Source of the DNA: Paraburkholderia nodosa DSM 21604
Lineage (GTDB): Bacteria; Pseudomonadota; Gammaproteobacteria; Burkholderiales; Burkholderiaceae
Direction of reading: 5' to 3'
DNA: 64,000 nt
NCBI RefSeq assembly: GCF_000519185.1
Contig: NZ_JAFA01000025.1
Coordinates: forward strand, 1-64,000
The translations under genes were made by a program, and so were the position numbers. This document shows positions 24,103 to 33,181 of the stretch, piece by piece. How positions within the stretch are numbered: position 1 is the stretch's first letter; the number at the start of each line of letters is the position of its first letter. The notes under the pieces were generated by a model. It searched no databases and was not told the DNA's origin. It saw only the letters and a program-made list of their open reading frames with translations.

Positions 24103-24995
24103 TCGCGCCGCTTCAGTTCTGCCACGCGGAGCCGATAGCTTTTCAACAGGCACGCCTTGTCACCGCATGCATTGCGCGAGTTTCGAAGCCATGCCCGTTG
24201 CTCGGCCCTTAGCCGGTCTTTGTTGGTCGATACCTTCAGCTTCTGGTTAAAGAGCCCGGCCATGGTCTTGTCGATGCTGGCAAGCTCCGAATCTCCGCAA
24301 ACCAGTTGTGCCTGAGCGGAGATGAGTTCGCTGCAATTGAAGCTTTGCGCCAGCGCCGCTTTCGTTGCGGGTTGCGCTTCCAGCAGCCCTGGCCTGCAAA
24401 GCCCGTGAAGCAAGGTGCACGCGATATTGCGCCCGACCCACGCCATGTCTGCCGCGCCATATTGCTCGACGAAGCGGTTGATGCCGGCGTGGCTCACGCC
24501 CCGTTGCATGGCGTTCGCCGCGATGATTTCGTTGCAGAGCGAGTCCTCGGCGTAGGTGCTCCCGGCGCGCCGATAGCAACTGTGAAAGCCAAGCTGCCCC
24601 GTGCCCATGACACTTCTACGCCCCCCTGAGGCGAACAGAATCGAGGCGCATGCGGACGCGCACCGCGCATTGTCCGCAACGATCGTATAGACCCTGACCT
24701 GATCCATTGCATCCACCACGCGAAAAGCCGCTTCGACGTTTCCGCCGGGGCTATCCAGGACCAGGGGCACGAGTCCTTCGCGATCACGGTCGGCGAGTAT
24801 GGCAGCTGCCAGAAACTTTTCGGCATCGCCGCTCTGAATCTTTCCCTTCCCGATCACCATCTTCAGTTTTAGATCGGGCTGGTAGTAGATCTTGAACTCC
24901 ATTGCCCGCAAGACGCCGGGCAGCACGAGCAGCGCAGCCAATAGCCACGCACGCTTGAAACGGCGCAGGGTCGTCGAATGCCGGGCGTTACGCAT
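24099..24995 (-). CDS. Periplasmic ClpP/SppA-like protein fused to an LprI (DUF1311) domain
   Basis: The protein has 298 residues from the ATG at 24995, with GGAGG 5 bases upstream. A signal segment (AWLLAALLVLPGVLRA) is followed by a ClpP-like crotonase fold: VPLVLDSPGGNVEAAFRVVDAM with SPGG at 82-85, then RCASACASILFASGG, where Ser114 or Ser118 is the likely nucleophile, then GQLGFHSCYR. Residues ~216-298 are an LprI-type domain with four cysteines (221, 233, 277, 282) and EQRAWLRNSRNAC. LprI proteins are known as lysozyme inhibitors in mycobacteria. A protease-like/inhibitor fusion is unusual. It converges on the ABC operon with a 4-bp overlap. Confidence 0.75.
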   Translation of the reverse strand: MRNARHSTTLRRFKRAWLLAALLVLPGVLRAMEFKIYYQPDLKLKMVIGKGKIQSGDAEKFLAAAILADRDREGLVPLVLDSPGGNVEAAFRVVDAMDQVRVYTIVADNARCASACASILFASGGRRSVMGTGQLGFHSCYRRAGSTYAEDSLCNEIIAANAMQRGVSHAGINRFVEQYGAADMAWVGRNIACTLLHGLCRPGLLEAQPATKAALAQSFNCSELISAQAQLVCGDSELASIDKTMAGLFNQKLKVSTNKDRLRAEQRAWLRNSRNACGDKACLLKSYRLRVAELKRRD

Positions 24996-25036
24996 ACGCG
25001 CCTCCGTGCGGCGCACGCCTCTGAACGGAACCTGGT

Positions 25037-25549
25037 TTAGAACCCGCGCCTCAGGTTCCGGTCGCGTAATGGATCAGTCGTCTTCTGCGTGAGCCGCAAG
25101 ATGCCCTGATCGTCGAAGTAGAAGTGAAACATCATGTAGTCGATGTTGTTCTCGATGTAGCGGTAGGACCAGACTTCCCGCTGCATGCGCGAAAAGTAGG
25201 CTGTCTCCGCGGGCCGGCCGAAATTGATCAGGACATCGTTACGTGTCCATTCGTTGACTTTCGCGCGATAGAACTCGCTCTCCTGCAAGACCTGACGCAA
25301 GCTCACGACCTTGCCGCTCGCGTCGATATCGGCAACGGTGTTCGTCGACCCCATCGGCTGGGTCGGCCACATGAGCCGTTTGCCGCCGTCCGGCAAGTTA
25401 TAGGTTTCGCGTGGCGGCCCGAGGCGCGCGATCAACGCGGACTGGTCGGCGCCGGGCTCGACGCTTTGCCACGGCTGGGCGCAACCGGCTACGAGCGCCA
25501 CCACGGCGGCAAGCCACGCGTGCTTCACGAAGTTGGACAGAGTCCCCAT
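25037..25549 (-). CDS. BamE/SmpA-like outer-membrane lipoprotein
   Basis: This 170-residue protein has a lipoprotein signal with VALVAGC and a C-terminal region typical of SmpA/OmlA-fold proteins: SALIARLGPPRETYNLPDGGKRLMWPTQP, then NDVLINFGRPAETAYFSRMQREVWSYRYIENNIDYMMFHFYFDDQGIL. The doubled GxP-type segments suggest two BamE-like repeats. It probably lies on the inner leaflet of the outer membrane. A role in outer-membrane assembly is only an inference. It is divergent from the EAL gene. Confidence 0.75.
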   Translation of the reverse strand: MGTLSNFVKHAWLAAVVALVAGCAQPWQSVEPGADQSALIARLGPPRETYNLPDGGKRLMWPTQPMGSTNTVADIDASGKVVSLRQVLQESEFYRAKVNEWTRNDVLINFGRPAETAYFSRMQREVWSYRYIENNIDYMMFHFYFDDQGILRLTQKTTDPLRDRNLRRGF

Positions 25550-25817
25550 TCACGCTCCCCTGAGCAGCGAACCTGGCGAGCAACACAGGCAGATCATGCC
25601 GGCCGTGGCGCATGCGCACAATCGGACCATGGTCCTACCGCCAGGACAACCGTGGCGCCTGCGCAAACGCCGCCAACGTGTTTGCCCGTTGAAAACGGAA
25701 CGCCGAAGAGTATGCTTGGGCCTGATGTTCGGGCTCCCGAGCATCGGTGGGGCCGCCGCCCACGTGTGCGTCCAGCCTGTGGTTCGTTCCCTAACGTTCC
25801 ATCCCCCGGGGTGCGAA

Positions 25818-27416
25818 ATGATCAAGCGCATCACGCTGATTTCCGCTTCGGTCGCACTCGGGTGCCTCGCCACCCTCGTCCCCGTTTTCACGAGTCTTTA
25901 CGTCGCGGACAAGGACGTCCAGCGGCGTGATCGCGCCGAACTCAGGGAGTTCGCCGACAAGGCGGTGATGCGCACGGACCTCGTCACATACCAGGCCTTT
26001 GCCGCCCTTTCCGACCTGGACCGCGAGCCGGGCACGCCGTGCTCGACGTCCAGCCTCGAACAGGCCTCGCGTGTCATCTACAACTACCGCTATGTTCAGG
26101 ATGCCGGCGCATACGCCGACGGGCACTATCTCTGCTCTCCGCTGCTTGGCGATGTGCGCAACAAGGACCTCACGCTCCCGCCGCCCGACTATCGCAGCGA
26201 CGACGGCTACCTGGTGTGGTTCCAGCAGAAGAGTCCGCTAAGCGACGTCCGCAAGGACATTCAGTTTGGCCGCAATGGCCACTACGTTTCCATCGACCCG
26301 GGCTCCTATGTCGATCTCATTGATCCGGCGAGGCGCCCTATCGCCGTGATCCAGATTACGACGGGAAGGCTCGTCGCGGTATCGGCCGGCGCGGATCCGG
26401 ACGACATGCTCGATGCGTGGAAGCGCAGCGGCAACGTCAGCAGCAATGACTGGAATTACGCTGTCGCCCGATCGTCGACACGTCCGCTTGGCGTCGTGGT
26501 GAAGTCGCCGCGCAGCAGCGTGGCGGGCGACTGGCCCAAGCTGCTCGCCGCGTGGCTGACCATCGGCGTGTTCGCGGGCGCCGCGCTCGGCTGGCTCGCC
26601 TACAAGCGCGTTTCGCGGCAGCTCTCGTTCCCAGCAACGCTGCACTGGGCCATTGCCCGGCGCAAGATCGACGTGGTTTTCCAGCCCATCGTGCGGCTCG
26701 AGGACAACCAGTGTGCAGGCGCCGAAGCGCTGGTGCGCTGGACACTGAATGGGCGCGCCATCTCGCCCGAGGTCTTCGTGCGCGTGGCCGAAGACAATCA
26801 CCTCATTCAGCCGCTGACCGATCTCGTGCTCGAAAAGACCATCGCGCAGCTAGGAAAACTGCTCGCGGCGAACCCAGCGTTTTATGTCTCGATCAACGTG
26901 AGCGGCGAGGATCTGCAGAGCTTGCGCTTTCTGAACCTGCTTGGCGCGTCGCTCGAAGGAACCGGCATCGCGCCCGCTCAAATCCGCATCGAGGCGACGG
27001 AGCGCAGCTTCATGAACGCAGAGGCCACGCGGGGTGTCATTGCGGCCTTCCGGGCCGCGGGCCACCCCATCTATATCGACGACTTTGGAACCGGCTACTC
27101 GAGCCTGTCGTATCTGCAGACCTTCGAAATCGATGTGCTGAAGATCGACAAGTCGTTCGTCGATACGATCGTCCAGGATACCGCCTCGAGCGTGGTCGCG
27201 CCGCACATCATTTCAATGGCCCACGAGCTGGGGCTGGAAATCGTCGCCGAGGGTGTGGAGTCGGGCGCACAGGTGACGTGGCTGCGTAGCAAGGGCGTGC
27301 AGTATGGCCAGGGCTGGTACTACTCGAAGGCGATGTCCGCGGCCGATCTCGCGAAATGGCTGGGCAAGCATCGCGCGCCGCGCGAGCCGAACAGCATGCC
27401 GGCGAGTTTTAGTTGA
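25818..27416 (+). CDS. Membrane c-di-GMP phosphodiesterase with CSS periplasmic domain and EAL domain
   Basis: The protein has 532 residues. An N-terminal helix (~5-25), a periplasmic CSS-motif domain with Cys75 (CSTSSLEQ) and Cys106 (YLCSPL), and a second helix near 240-262 precede a cytoplasmic EAL domain. Catalytic residues are intact: EAL at 303-305, SINVSGEDL, IRIEATE, DDFGTGYSSL (Asp421-Asp422), LKIDKSF, IVAEGVE. CSS-EAL enzymes are known to sense the redox state of periplasmic thiols through the two cysteines and to degrade c-di-GMP. It converges on the chemoreceptor gene. Confidence 0.92.
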   Translation: MIKRITLISASVALGCLATLVPVFTSLYVADKDVQRRDRAELREFADKAVMRTDLVTYQAFAALSDLDREPGTPCSTSSLEQASRVIYNYRYVQDAGAYADGHYLCSPLLGDVRNKDLTLPPPDYRSDDGYLVWFQQKSPLSDVRKDIQFGRNGHYVSIDPGSYVDLIDPARRPIAVIQITTGRLVAVSAGADPDDMLDAWKRSGNVSSNDWNYAVARSSTRPLGVVVKSPRSSVAGDWPKLLAAWLTIGVFAGAALGWLAYKRVSRQLSFPATLHWAIARRKIDVVFQPIVRLEDNQCAGAEALVRWTLNGRAISPEVFVRVAEDNHLIQPLTDLVLEKTIAQLGKLLAANPAFYVSINVSGEDLQSLRFLNLLGASLEGTGIAPAQIRIEATERSFMNAEATRGVIAAFRAAGHPIYIDDFGTGYSSLSYLQTFEIDVLKIDKSFVDTIVQDTASSVVAPHIISMAHELGLEIVAEGVESGAQVTWLRSKGVQYGQGWYYSKAMSAADLAKWLGKHRAPREPNSMPASFS

Positions 27417-27463
27417 CAAGTCAACCCGATGTCGCCGCCATCGCGACGGCACCGGCGCTCACG

Positions 27464-29020
27464 TCAAGCGCCCGCGAACCTGAAAATCGACACCGCCTGC
27501 TGCAACTGCGCCGCCTGATCGGCCATCGAGCTTGCCGCGGCGGCCGCCTGCTCAACGAGGGCCGCGTTTTGCTGCGTGACCTGGTCCATTTGCGCGACCG
27601 CGCGATTGACCTGCTCGATGCCCGTGCTTTGCTCGCCCGAGGCGGCGACCATCTCGCCCATGATGTCCGTGACGCGCTGCACGGCCGCCGTCACCTCGAC
27701 CATCGTCGAGCCCGCGCGCTGCGCTAGCGTGGCGCCGTTGGCGACGCCCGCCGTCGAGGCTTCGATCAGCTCCTTGATCTCCCGCGCCGAAGCCGCGCTG
27801 CGCTGCGCAAGCGCGCGCACTTCGCCCGCCACGACCGCGAAGCCACGCCCATGCTCGCCGGCGCGCGCCGACTCGACGGCGGCGTTGAGCGCCAGAATAT
27901 TGGTCTGGAAGGCGATCTTCTCGATGGTCGCGATGATGTCGGTCATGCGTTTCGCGTCCTGCGCCACCTCGCCCATCGTCCTCGCCACTTCGCTCACCAG
28001 CTCGCTGCCGCGCGCCGCGACTTCGGAAGCGCCGCGGGCGAGCCCGCCCACTTGGCTCGCGTTCTCGGCGTTCTGCCGCACGGTCGAGGTCAGTTGCTCC
28101 ATGCTCGTCGCGGTCTCGCCGAGCGACGCCGCCTGCTCTTCGGTGCGTTGCGAGAGGTCCGTGTTGCCTTGCGAGATTTCGCGTGCGGCGAGAAGAATGG
28201 AACCGCTCGAGTCATGAATGTTCGCGACGATGCCGGTGAGCTGCGTACGCATCTCGCCCAACGCGTGCAGCAGGCTGCCGGAATCGCCGCGACGCGTTGC
28301 TATGGATACCGAAAGATCGCCTGCCGCGATACGGCCCGCGATTTCCATGGCTTGAGCCGGCTCGCAGCCCAGCTGGCGCGAAAGCCGCTGCGAAATCAAC
28401 CAGGCCAGCAACGCGCCGGTCGCGACCGCCCCAAGCAGGATCGCCATGATGAGGGTGCGCATGTGCTGGAATTGCGCCGTGGCTTCGGTCTGCGCGCTGT
28501 TCGCCTCGCGTTGCAGCGAATCGATCAGCGCGGCGACGCTGTCGCCCAACTCGACGCTCGCCGCAATCGCGCGGCGTACGAGTTCGGCGTTGTCCACGCC
28601 TGCGGGCACGGGCTCGGAACCGATCTGCTGATGCACGATCGCCTCCCATGCCGAAGTCTTGCTGAGCACGTCGTCGTAAAGCGCGCGGTCGCCGGCCGAG
28701 ATGCCGGCACCGGCATAGCGATCCAGCGATTCATGCATGCGTTTGAGTTGCGCGACGATGTCTTCCTTCAGACGCTGGCGACCCGCTTCGTCGGCGTAGC
28801 CCAGATTGGCGGCGTCGAGGTCGGTGCTCAGCTTGCTGCGGGCCGCTTCCTCCAGCCAGAACTGGCCACTCATGTGGCGGTTGCAGATTTCATCGGCGAT
28901 GTCATGCATCGACGCCAGCGACGAAACGCCAGCCACACCGACGGCCACCGCAAATACGATCACAACGGCGAATGCTGTCAGCAGCTTTTTGAACACCGTC
29001 ATGCGATCGAGCCACTTCAT
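27464..29020 (-). CDS. Methyl-accepting chemotaxis protein
   Basis: The protein has 518 residues from the ATG at 29020 (AAGGGG upstream). TM1 is at ~10-32 (LLTAFAVVIVFAVAVGVAGVSS). A periplasmic four-helix sensor (4HB_MCP-like, ~33-190), TM2 (~195-215, LIMAILLGAVATGALLAWLI), HAMP (AMEIAGRIAAGDLSVSI) and a signalling domain follow. The hairpin tip EKIAFQTNILALNAAVESARAGEHGRGFAVVAGEVRALA is intact. The C-terminus lacks a CheR-docking pentapeptide. The ligand is unknown. It faces the CSS-EAL gene across 47 bp, so motility and c-di-GMP control are physically linked here. Confidence 0.96.
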   Translation of the reverse strand: MKWLDRMTVFKKLLTAFAVVIVFAVAVGVAGVSSLASMHDIADEICNRHMSGQFWLEEAARSKLSTDLDAANLGYADEAGRQRLKEDIVAQLKRMHESLDRYAGAGISAGDRALYDDVLSKTSAWEAIVHQQIGSEPVPAGVDNAELVRRAIAASVELGDSVAALIDSLQREANSAQTEATAQFQHMRTLIMAILLGAVATGALLAWLISQRLSRQLGCEPAQAMEIAGRIAAGDLSVSIATRRGDSGSLLHALGEMRTQLTGIVANIHDSSGSILLAAREISQGNTDLSQRTEEQAASLGETATSMEQLTSTVRQNAENASQVGGLARGASEVAARGSELVSEVARTMGEVAQDAKRMTDIIATIEKIAFQTNILALNAAVESARAGEHGRGFAVVAGEVRALAQRSAASAREIKELIEASTAGVANGATLAQRAGSTMVEVTAAVQRVTDIMGEMVAASGEQSTGIEQVNRAVAQMDQVTQQNAALVEQAAAAASSMADQAAQLQQAVSIFRFAGA

Positions 29021-29278
29021 GGCTGTCCCCTTATTCGATTCCGTTTTATGTGGCTCACGGCGAGAGAAGGCCTCGAAGCGAGCGCGCCAAGCTTGACTCA
29101 ATCACCCCCGCCAAGGGTAGGAGGAGAACCGATATAGGGAGAATCAGCCTGCGCTTCTAGCGGTGTCAGCGGAGTTCTGCTAACCGGCCACGCGCGCTGC
29201 GTTTCGAGGGGAACGTGGCATCCATGACGCGTTGCCGGGGCGCGAGCGCTGCCAGGCCGCCCGTCAGCCTGAGCACCC

Positions 29279-31801
29279 TCAGTTTCCGGCCGGCTGTGCG
29301 CCGGCCGGTACGAGCTTCAGCGTGTGCACCGCCGTACCCGGCAGGAACGGCGCCGCGGCGCCATGCACCCACGTTTCATGCCCCGCGAGGAAATACGGCG
29401 ACATGGGATTGCCCGACTGGCCGCCCGGCATCTCGAAGATGCCGTCCTGCTCGCGCCCCGGCGACACCGCGAAGCGCTCGGACGCGCCGAACGCCGGCGT
29501 CTGCACGCGCGGCATGTTGATGTCGCCGGGCAGCGGGTCATGCGGCGCGCTGAGCCAGCCGCGAACCCACGGCAGCCACGCCGGCACCATGCGCGCGAAC
29601 GGATGCGCAATGACCGAGCGGTTGCGCTCGCCCCAGCGCGCCTCTTCGAGCCTGGTGCCCTTGGGCAACCGGGCGATCGCGTGATCGATGCGGTCCAGCA
29701 TGAACGCACGCCAGTCCGCAAAGCCGCCCGGTATCCACGCGCGGTGATCGGCCAGCGTCTCCATCGTCGCTTCGTAACGCGAGTTCGCCGCGCGATAGCT
29801 GAGGTCCGGCGCAATCGCGGCCATCTGCTTGTCCAGTACACCGAACCATGCTTCGTAGAGCGAGTCGTAGAACGCACGCACCAGCCGGTAGCCGACTGCA
29901 TTCACATCGGCGCGGCCATCCCACGCCTGAACGAGGCGCTGGAATTCGGCGCGTTGGGGATGACCGTCGAGCGCGCGCGCATCGAGCGCGTCGAGCGCCA
30001 CGCGGCGCCAGTGCTCGATCCAGAACGCGCGGTCGTCGGTCTGCACCGCGAGCATGTCGCGCTCGCTCGCGTGCGGCAGCGCGAGCAGGTCGTTGCGAAT
30101 CTGCGTGGCGCGCGCGCCGAGATCCGTGCCGGCGTCGCCGATCTGCGCCACGTTCTCCATCGGCAGGGTGCGGTTGTTCGCGGTCCAGATGCGGCCGGCC
30201 GGCGGATCGACGCGCACGGGATACGCATCGGGCGTCCGATACCCTTGCCAGCCGGCGTACGTCCCGGAGCGGTACGGCAAGCTCGCGAGCGCGGCCGCCT
30301 GACCGTCTGCCTCAGCGTCCGCATCGGCATCCGCGAAACGCGGCAGCGGTCCGGCAAGCGTCCAGCCGATATGGCCTTGCGCGTCGGCCACCATGAAGTT
30401 CTGCGTCGGCATGCCGAAGGTCTGCGCGGCGCGCAACGCGTCGGCGACGTTCGTGATGCCTTCGAGCCGCATGAAGTTCATGTTGGTCGCCTGCGGATCT
30501 TGCGCGACCCAATGCAATGCATATGCGCGCTCGCCGACCACGAGCTGCGGCCCCCAGCGCGTTTGCACGATCGGCAGATCGACGTCCGCGCCGCCGTTCA
30601 CGTCGAGCCGCTCGTGAATCACCTGCGCACGCTCCCATCCGCCGTTCGGGACGCGGTAGCGCAGTGGATCGGCCGGATCGCGTTGAAGTTCGACCAGATC
30701 GACGAATCGCCCGTAGCTGTTCGTGAAGCCCCACGCGATATGGCCGTTGCTGCCGGCCACGACGAACGGCGTACCCGGCAAACTGACGCCCGTGACACGC
30801 CGCTCGCCGCCGTTGGGCGCGGGATAGACGAGCGAGATCCGGTACCAGATGTTCGGCAGCGACAGGCCGAGGTGCATGTCGCTCGCGAGCAGCGCGCCGC
30901 CGTGTGCGCTGTGCGCGCCGTCGACCGCGAAACCGTTGCTGCCGACCATCGAATCGACCGCGCTCCCGGCGCCCGCGAAGGCGTTCACGAAACCAGGCCC
31001 GCCGGCGAGCAGCGCGGTGGTATGCGGTTCGGCATCGGCAGCGGACTGCGTTGACGGCAGCCATGATGGCGGCGCAGCGGGCAACGCCGCTGGCGGCTGC
31101 GCCAACGCGCGCTGCCCGTCGAGCGGGGCGTCCCAACGGCTCGTCTCAGGCAGCAGGAACGCAAGCAGATCGGCCGGCACGCGCTCGCGCAGCGCCGCGC
31201 GCGAGAGCACGCGCCTCACCTGGTCATACTGAAGATCGAAGTACATCGCGTAGACGGCGAGCACCGTGTCTTCGGGGCGCCACGGCGCCGGTTGCGCGCG
31301 CAACAGCCAGTATTCGAACGGTCGCGCGCGAAGCGAGCGCAGGCCGTCGTTGACGCCCGCCGTATAGCGCTCGATCAGTTCCCGCTGGTCGGCGGAGAGC
31401 GCGGCGAGCGCCGCCTGCGCGTGTTCGCGAAAGCGCAAGGGCCGGTCGCGGCGGTCCAGCGGCAGCGCCGCCGGGCCGATGAGCGCCGCCATTTCGCCGG
31501 CCGCGACCCGGCGCAGCAAGTCCATCTGGAAGAAGCGGTCCTGCGCGTGAAGGAAGCCGCTCGCATACGCAACGTCGCCACGCGTGCCGCCCTGCACCGT
31601 CGGCACGCCAAGTGCGTCGCGCCCGATCGTCACCGGTGCGGAGAGCGGCGCGGCACGCGTGCCGTCCAGCTGCGGCAAGCTGCCGCGCAACGTCAGCCAG
31701 CCCGCCAGCACCATGGCAGCCAGGACGATGACGACGGCGCACAACAGCATCAGCGGCCACGCACGGCGCCGCTTTGGCGGGAGAAGACTCGAACGGGTCA
31801 T
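29279..31801 (-). CDS. Penicillin acylase-family N-terminal nucleophile hydrolase
   Basis: This 840-residue precursor has an N-terminal membrane/signal segment (LMLLCAVVIVLAAMVLAGWL, ~17-36). The alpha-subunit region contains VPTVQGGTRGDVAYASGFLHAQDRFFQMDLLRR. A linker follows, and then GSNGFAVDG, where Ser288 is the predicted self-cleavage site and beta-chain nucleophile. Downstream HIAWGFTNSYGRFVDLVEL and ARWGERN fit the family. Such enzymes cleave amides, including acyl-homoserine lactones in some soil bacteria. The substrate here is not known. A CCGGCCGG hairpin (29286-29308) lies over the last codons. Confidence 0.9.
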   Translation of the reverse strand: MTRSSLLPPKRRRAWPLMLLCAVVIVLAAMVLAGWLTLRGSLPQLDGTRAAPLSAPVTIGRDALGVPTVQGGTRGDVAYASGFLHAQDRFFQMDLLRRVAAGEMAALIGPAALPLDRRDRPLRFREHAQAALAALSADQRELIERYTAGVNDGLRSLRARPFEYWLLRAQPAPWRPEDTVLAVYAMYFDLQYDQVRRVLSRAALRERVPADLLAFLLPETSRWDAPLDGQRALAQPPAALPAAPPSWLPSTQSAADAEPHTTALLAGGPGFVNAFAGAGSAVDSMVGSNGFAVDGAHSAHGGALLASDMHLGLSLPNIWYRISLVYPAPNGGERRVTGVSLPGTPFVVAGSNGHIAWGFTNSYGRFVDLVELQRDPADPLRYRVPNGGWERAQVIHERLDVNGGADVDLPIVQTRWGPQLVVGERAYALHWVAQDPQATNMNFMRLEGITNVADALRAAQTFGMPTQNFMVADAQGHIGWTLAGPLPRFADADADAEADGQAAALASLPYRSGTYAGWQGYRTPDAYPVRVDPPAGRIWTANNRTLPMENVAQIGDAGTDLGARATQIRNDLLALPHASERDMLAVQTDDRAFWIEHWRRVALDALDARALDGHPQRAEFQRLVQAWDGRADVNAVGYRLVRAFYDSLYEAWFGVLDKQMAAIAPDLSYRAANSRYEATMETLADHRAWIPGGFADWRAFMLDRIDHAIARLPKGTRLEEARWGERNRSVIAHPFARMVPAWLPWVRGWLSAPHDPLPGDINMPRVQTPAFGASERFAVSPGREQDGIFEMPGGQSGNPMSPYFLAGHETWVHGAAAPFLPGTAVHTLKLVPAGAQPAGN
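29286..29308 (-). terminator. GC hairpin over the 3' end of the acylase gene
   Basis: CCGGCCGG at 29286-29293 and 29301-29308 pair perfectly around a 7-base loop, spanning the last codons of the acylase gene. There is no U-tract. It is a candidate 3'-end stabiliser or terminator. Confidence 0.4.
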
Positions 31802-32034
31802 GGAGAAGCACGCGGGTCGTTGTGTTCAGCGCTTCCAGGCGCGGCGACCGGATCGGCCGGACGCCGTACGACCATAGCATGACCCTGTAGCAACAACACG
31901 CAGGGAGAGCGACACGACCTTTTCCCGTCGTCACCGAGCTTCCCGGGCGCGACACTCTGCCATCTGCCACCGTGCCGCGGAAGGAAGACAATCTCAATAT
32001 TACGTTCTGTCCGAGATCGCACAGGGGCGACGAC

Positions 32035-32238
32035 ATGGCAAAGAAGTTTCCGATTCACCCGCTGCACCCCGAGCGCCTGTGCTGGGGCTGCGACCACTAC
32101 TGCCCGGCCAACGACATGCGATGCGGCAACGGCCAGAGCCGCACGCAGCATCCGGCCGAACTGCTCGGCGACGACTGGCTCGAACAGGGCGACTGGGGTA
32201 TCGAAGTCGACGCCTCCGGCAAAAGCGTCACGCCTTAA
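32035..32238 (+). CDS. DUF3079 small protein with CxxC motif
   Basis: The protein has 67 residues from the ATG at 32035 (AGGGG upstream). It matches DUF3079: MAKKFPIHPLHPERLCWGCDHYCPANDMRCGNG...TQHPAELLGDDWL. Four cysteines, CWGC plus two more, could bind a metal. It is cytoplasmic and of unknown function. The 233 bases upstream, shared with the divergent acylase gene, hold nothing I can name. Confidence 0.85.
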   Translation: MAKKFPIHPLHPERLCWGCDHYCPANDMRCGNGQSRTQHPAELLGDDWLEQGDWGIEVDASGKSVTP

Positions 32239-32247
32239 CCCGCAGAA

Positions 32248-33027
32248 TCAGATATGAATGCCGCCGGCCACCTCGATGCGCTGCGCGTTCACCCAGCCAA
32301 AGTCATCCGACAGTAGACCCGCGATCACGGGCCCCACGTCAGTCGGCAATCCCGCGCGGCCCAGCGCGGTATGTTCCGCCACCGCCTTGTTGACCTCCGG
32401 ATTGTCCCGCACGATGCCGCCGCTGAAGTCGGTCGCAATGGCGCCCGGCGCCACGACGTTGACCGCGATCCGGCGCGGCGCGAGTTCGAGCGCCATATAG
32501 CGCGTGAGCGCTTCGACGGCCGCCTTCATCGGGCCATAAATCGCGCGGCCCGGAAACGCGAAGCGCGCAAGGCCCGAGGAGAGGTTCACGATCCGGCCGC
32601 CGTCATGAATGAGCGGCAGCAGCTTTTGCGTCAGCAGAAACGGCCCCTTGAAATGCACCGCGAACTGCGCGTCGAGTTCCGCTTCGGTGCCGGCTGCGAG
32701 CGTGGCCGTCGAGGAAATACCGGCGTTGTTCACCAGATAATCGAAGCCCTTTGCATTCAGCGTCCCAAGCGCTTCTTGCAGGCGCGCGACGAAGTCGTCG
32801 AACGTGCCTGAATTCGCGATGTTCAATTGCAGTGCGATCGCCCGGCTGCCCGCTTGCGCGACCTCGGCACAGACCTTCTCTGCCTCGGCGCGATGGGTGT
32901 GGTAAGTGAAAACCGAGTGGACGCCGCGACTCGCCAGCCGCAGCACCGTGTCGCGGCCGATCCCGCGGCTGCCTCCGGTGACGACCGCGATTTTCGGGCC
33001 CGACTGACTGCCGTTGTTCGTTGCCAT
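32248..33027 (-). CDS. SDR-family oxidoreductase
   Basis: This 259-residue classical short-chain dehydrogenase has the cofactor motif TGGSRGIGR, NNAG, the catalytic region NLSSGLARFAFPGRAIYGPMKAA with YxxxK, and NVVAPGAIATDF. HTHRAEAE after beta-2 suggests NADP(H) preference, by analogy. The start at 33027 is supported by GAGAGGTG upstream. It is divergent from an AraC-type regulator across 154 bp, which probably controls it. The substrate is unknown. Confidence 0.92.
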   Translation of the reverse strand: MATNNGSQSGPKIAVVTGGSRGIGRDTVLRLASRGVHSVFTYHTHRAEAEKVCAEVAQAGSRAIALQLNIANSGTFDDFVARLQEALGTLNAKGFDYLVNNAGISSTATLAAGTEAELDAQFAVHFKGPFLLTQKLLPLIHDGGRIVNLSSGLARFAFPGRAIYGPMKAAVEALTRYMALELAPRRIAVNVVAPGAIATDFSGGIVRDNPEVNKAVAEHTALGRAGLPTDVGPVIAGLLSDDFGWVNAQRIEVAGGIHI

Positions 33028-33181
33028 TTGGCACCTCTCGCTGTGTTGGATAGCGCCGATTCTGCGCCCGACGCCACCGGCGAGTGAATACCCGAACCTG
33101 CCCGATTCTTGCCTAATCCTGCTTCGCTGACTAAGATGGGTCGGCGCGCACCTTCCATCGCGCGTTTCTTGTCGAGCCCTC

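Noticed and set aside
29324..31054. 576-codon open frame on the plus strand
   Set aside because: It is antisense to the penicillin acylase-family gene and rich in Arg/His without motifs.
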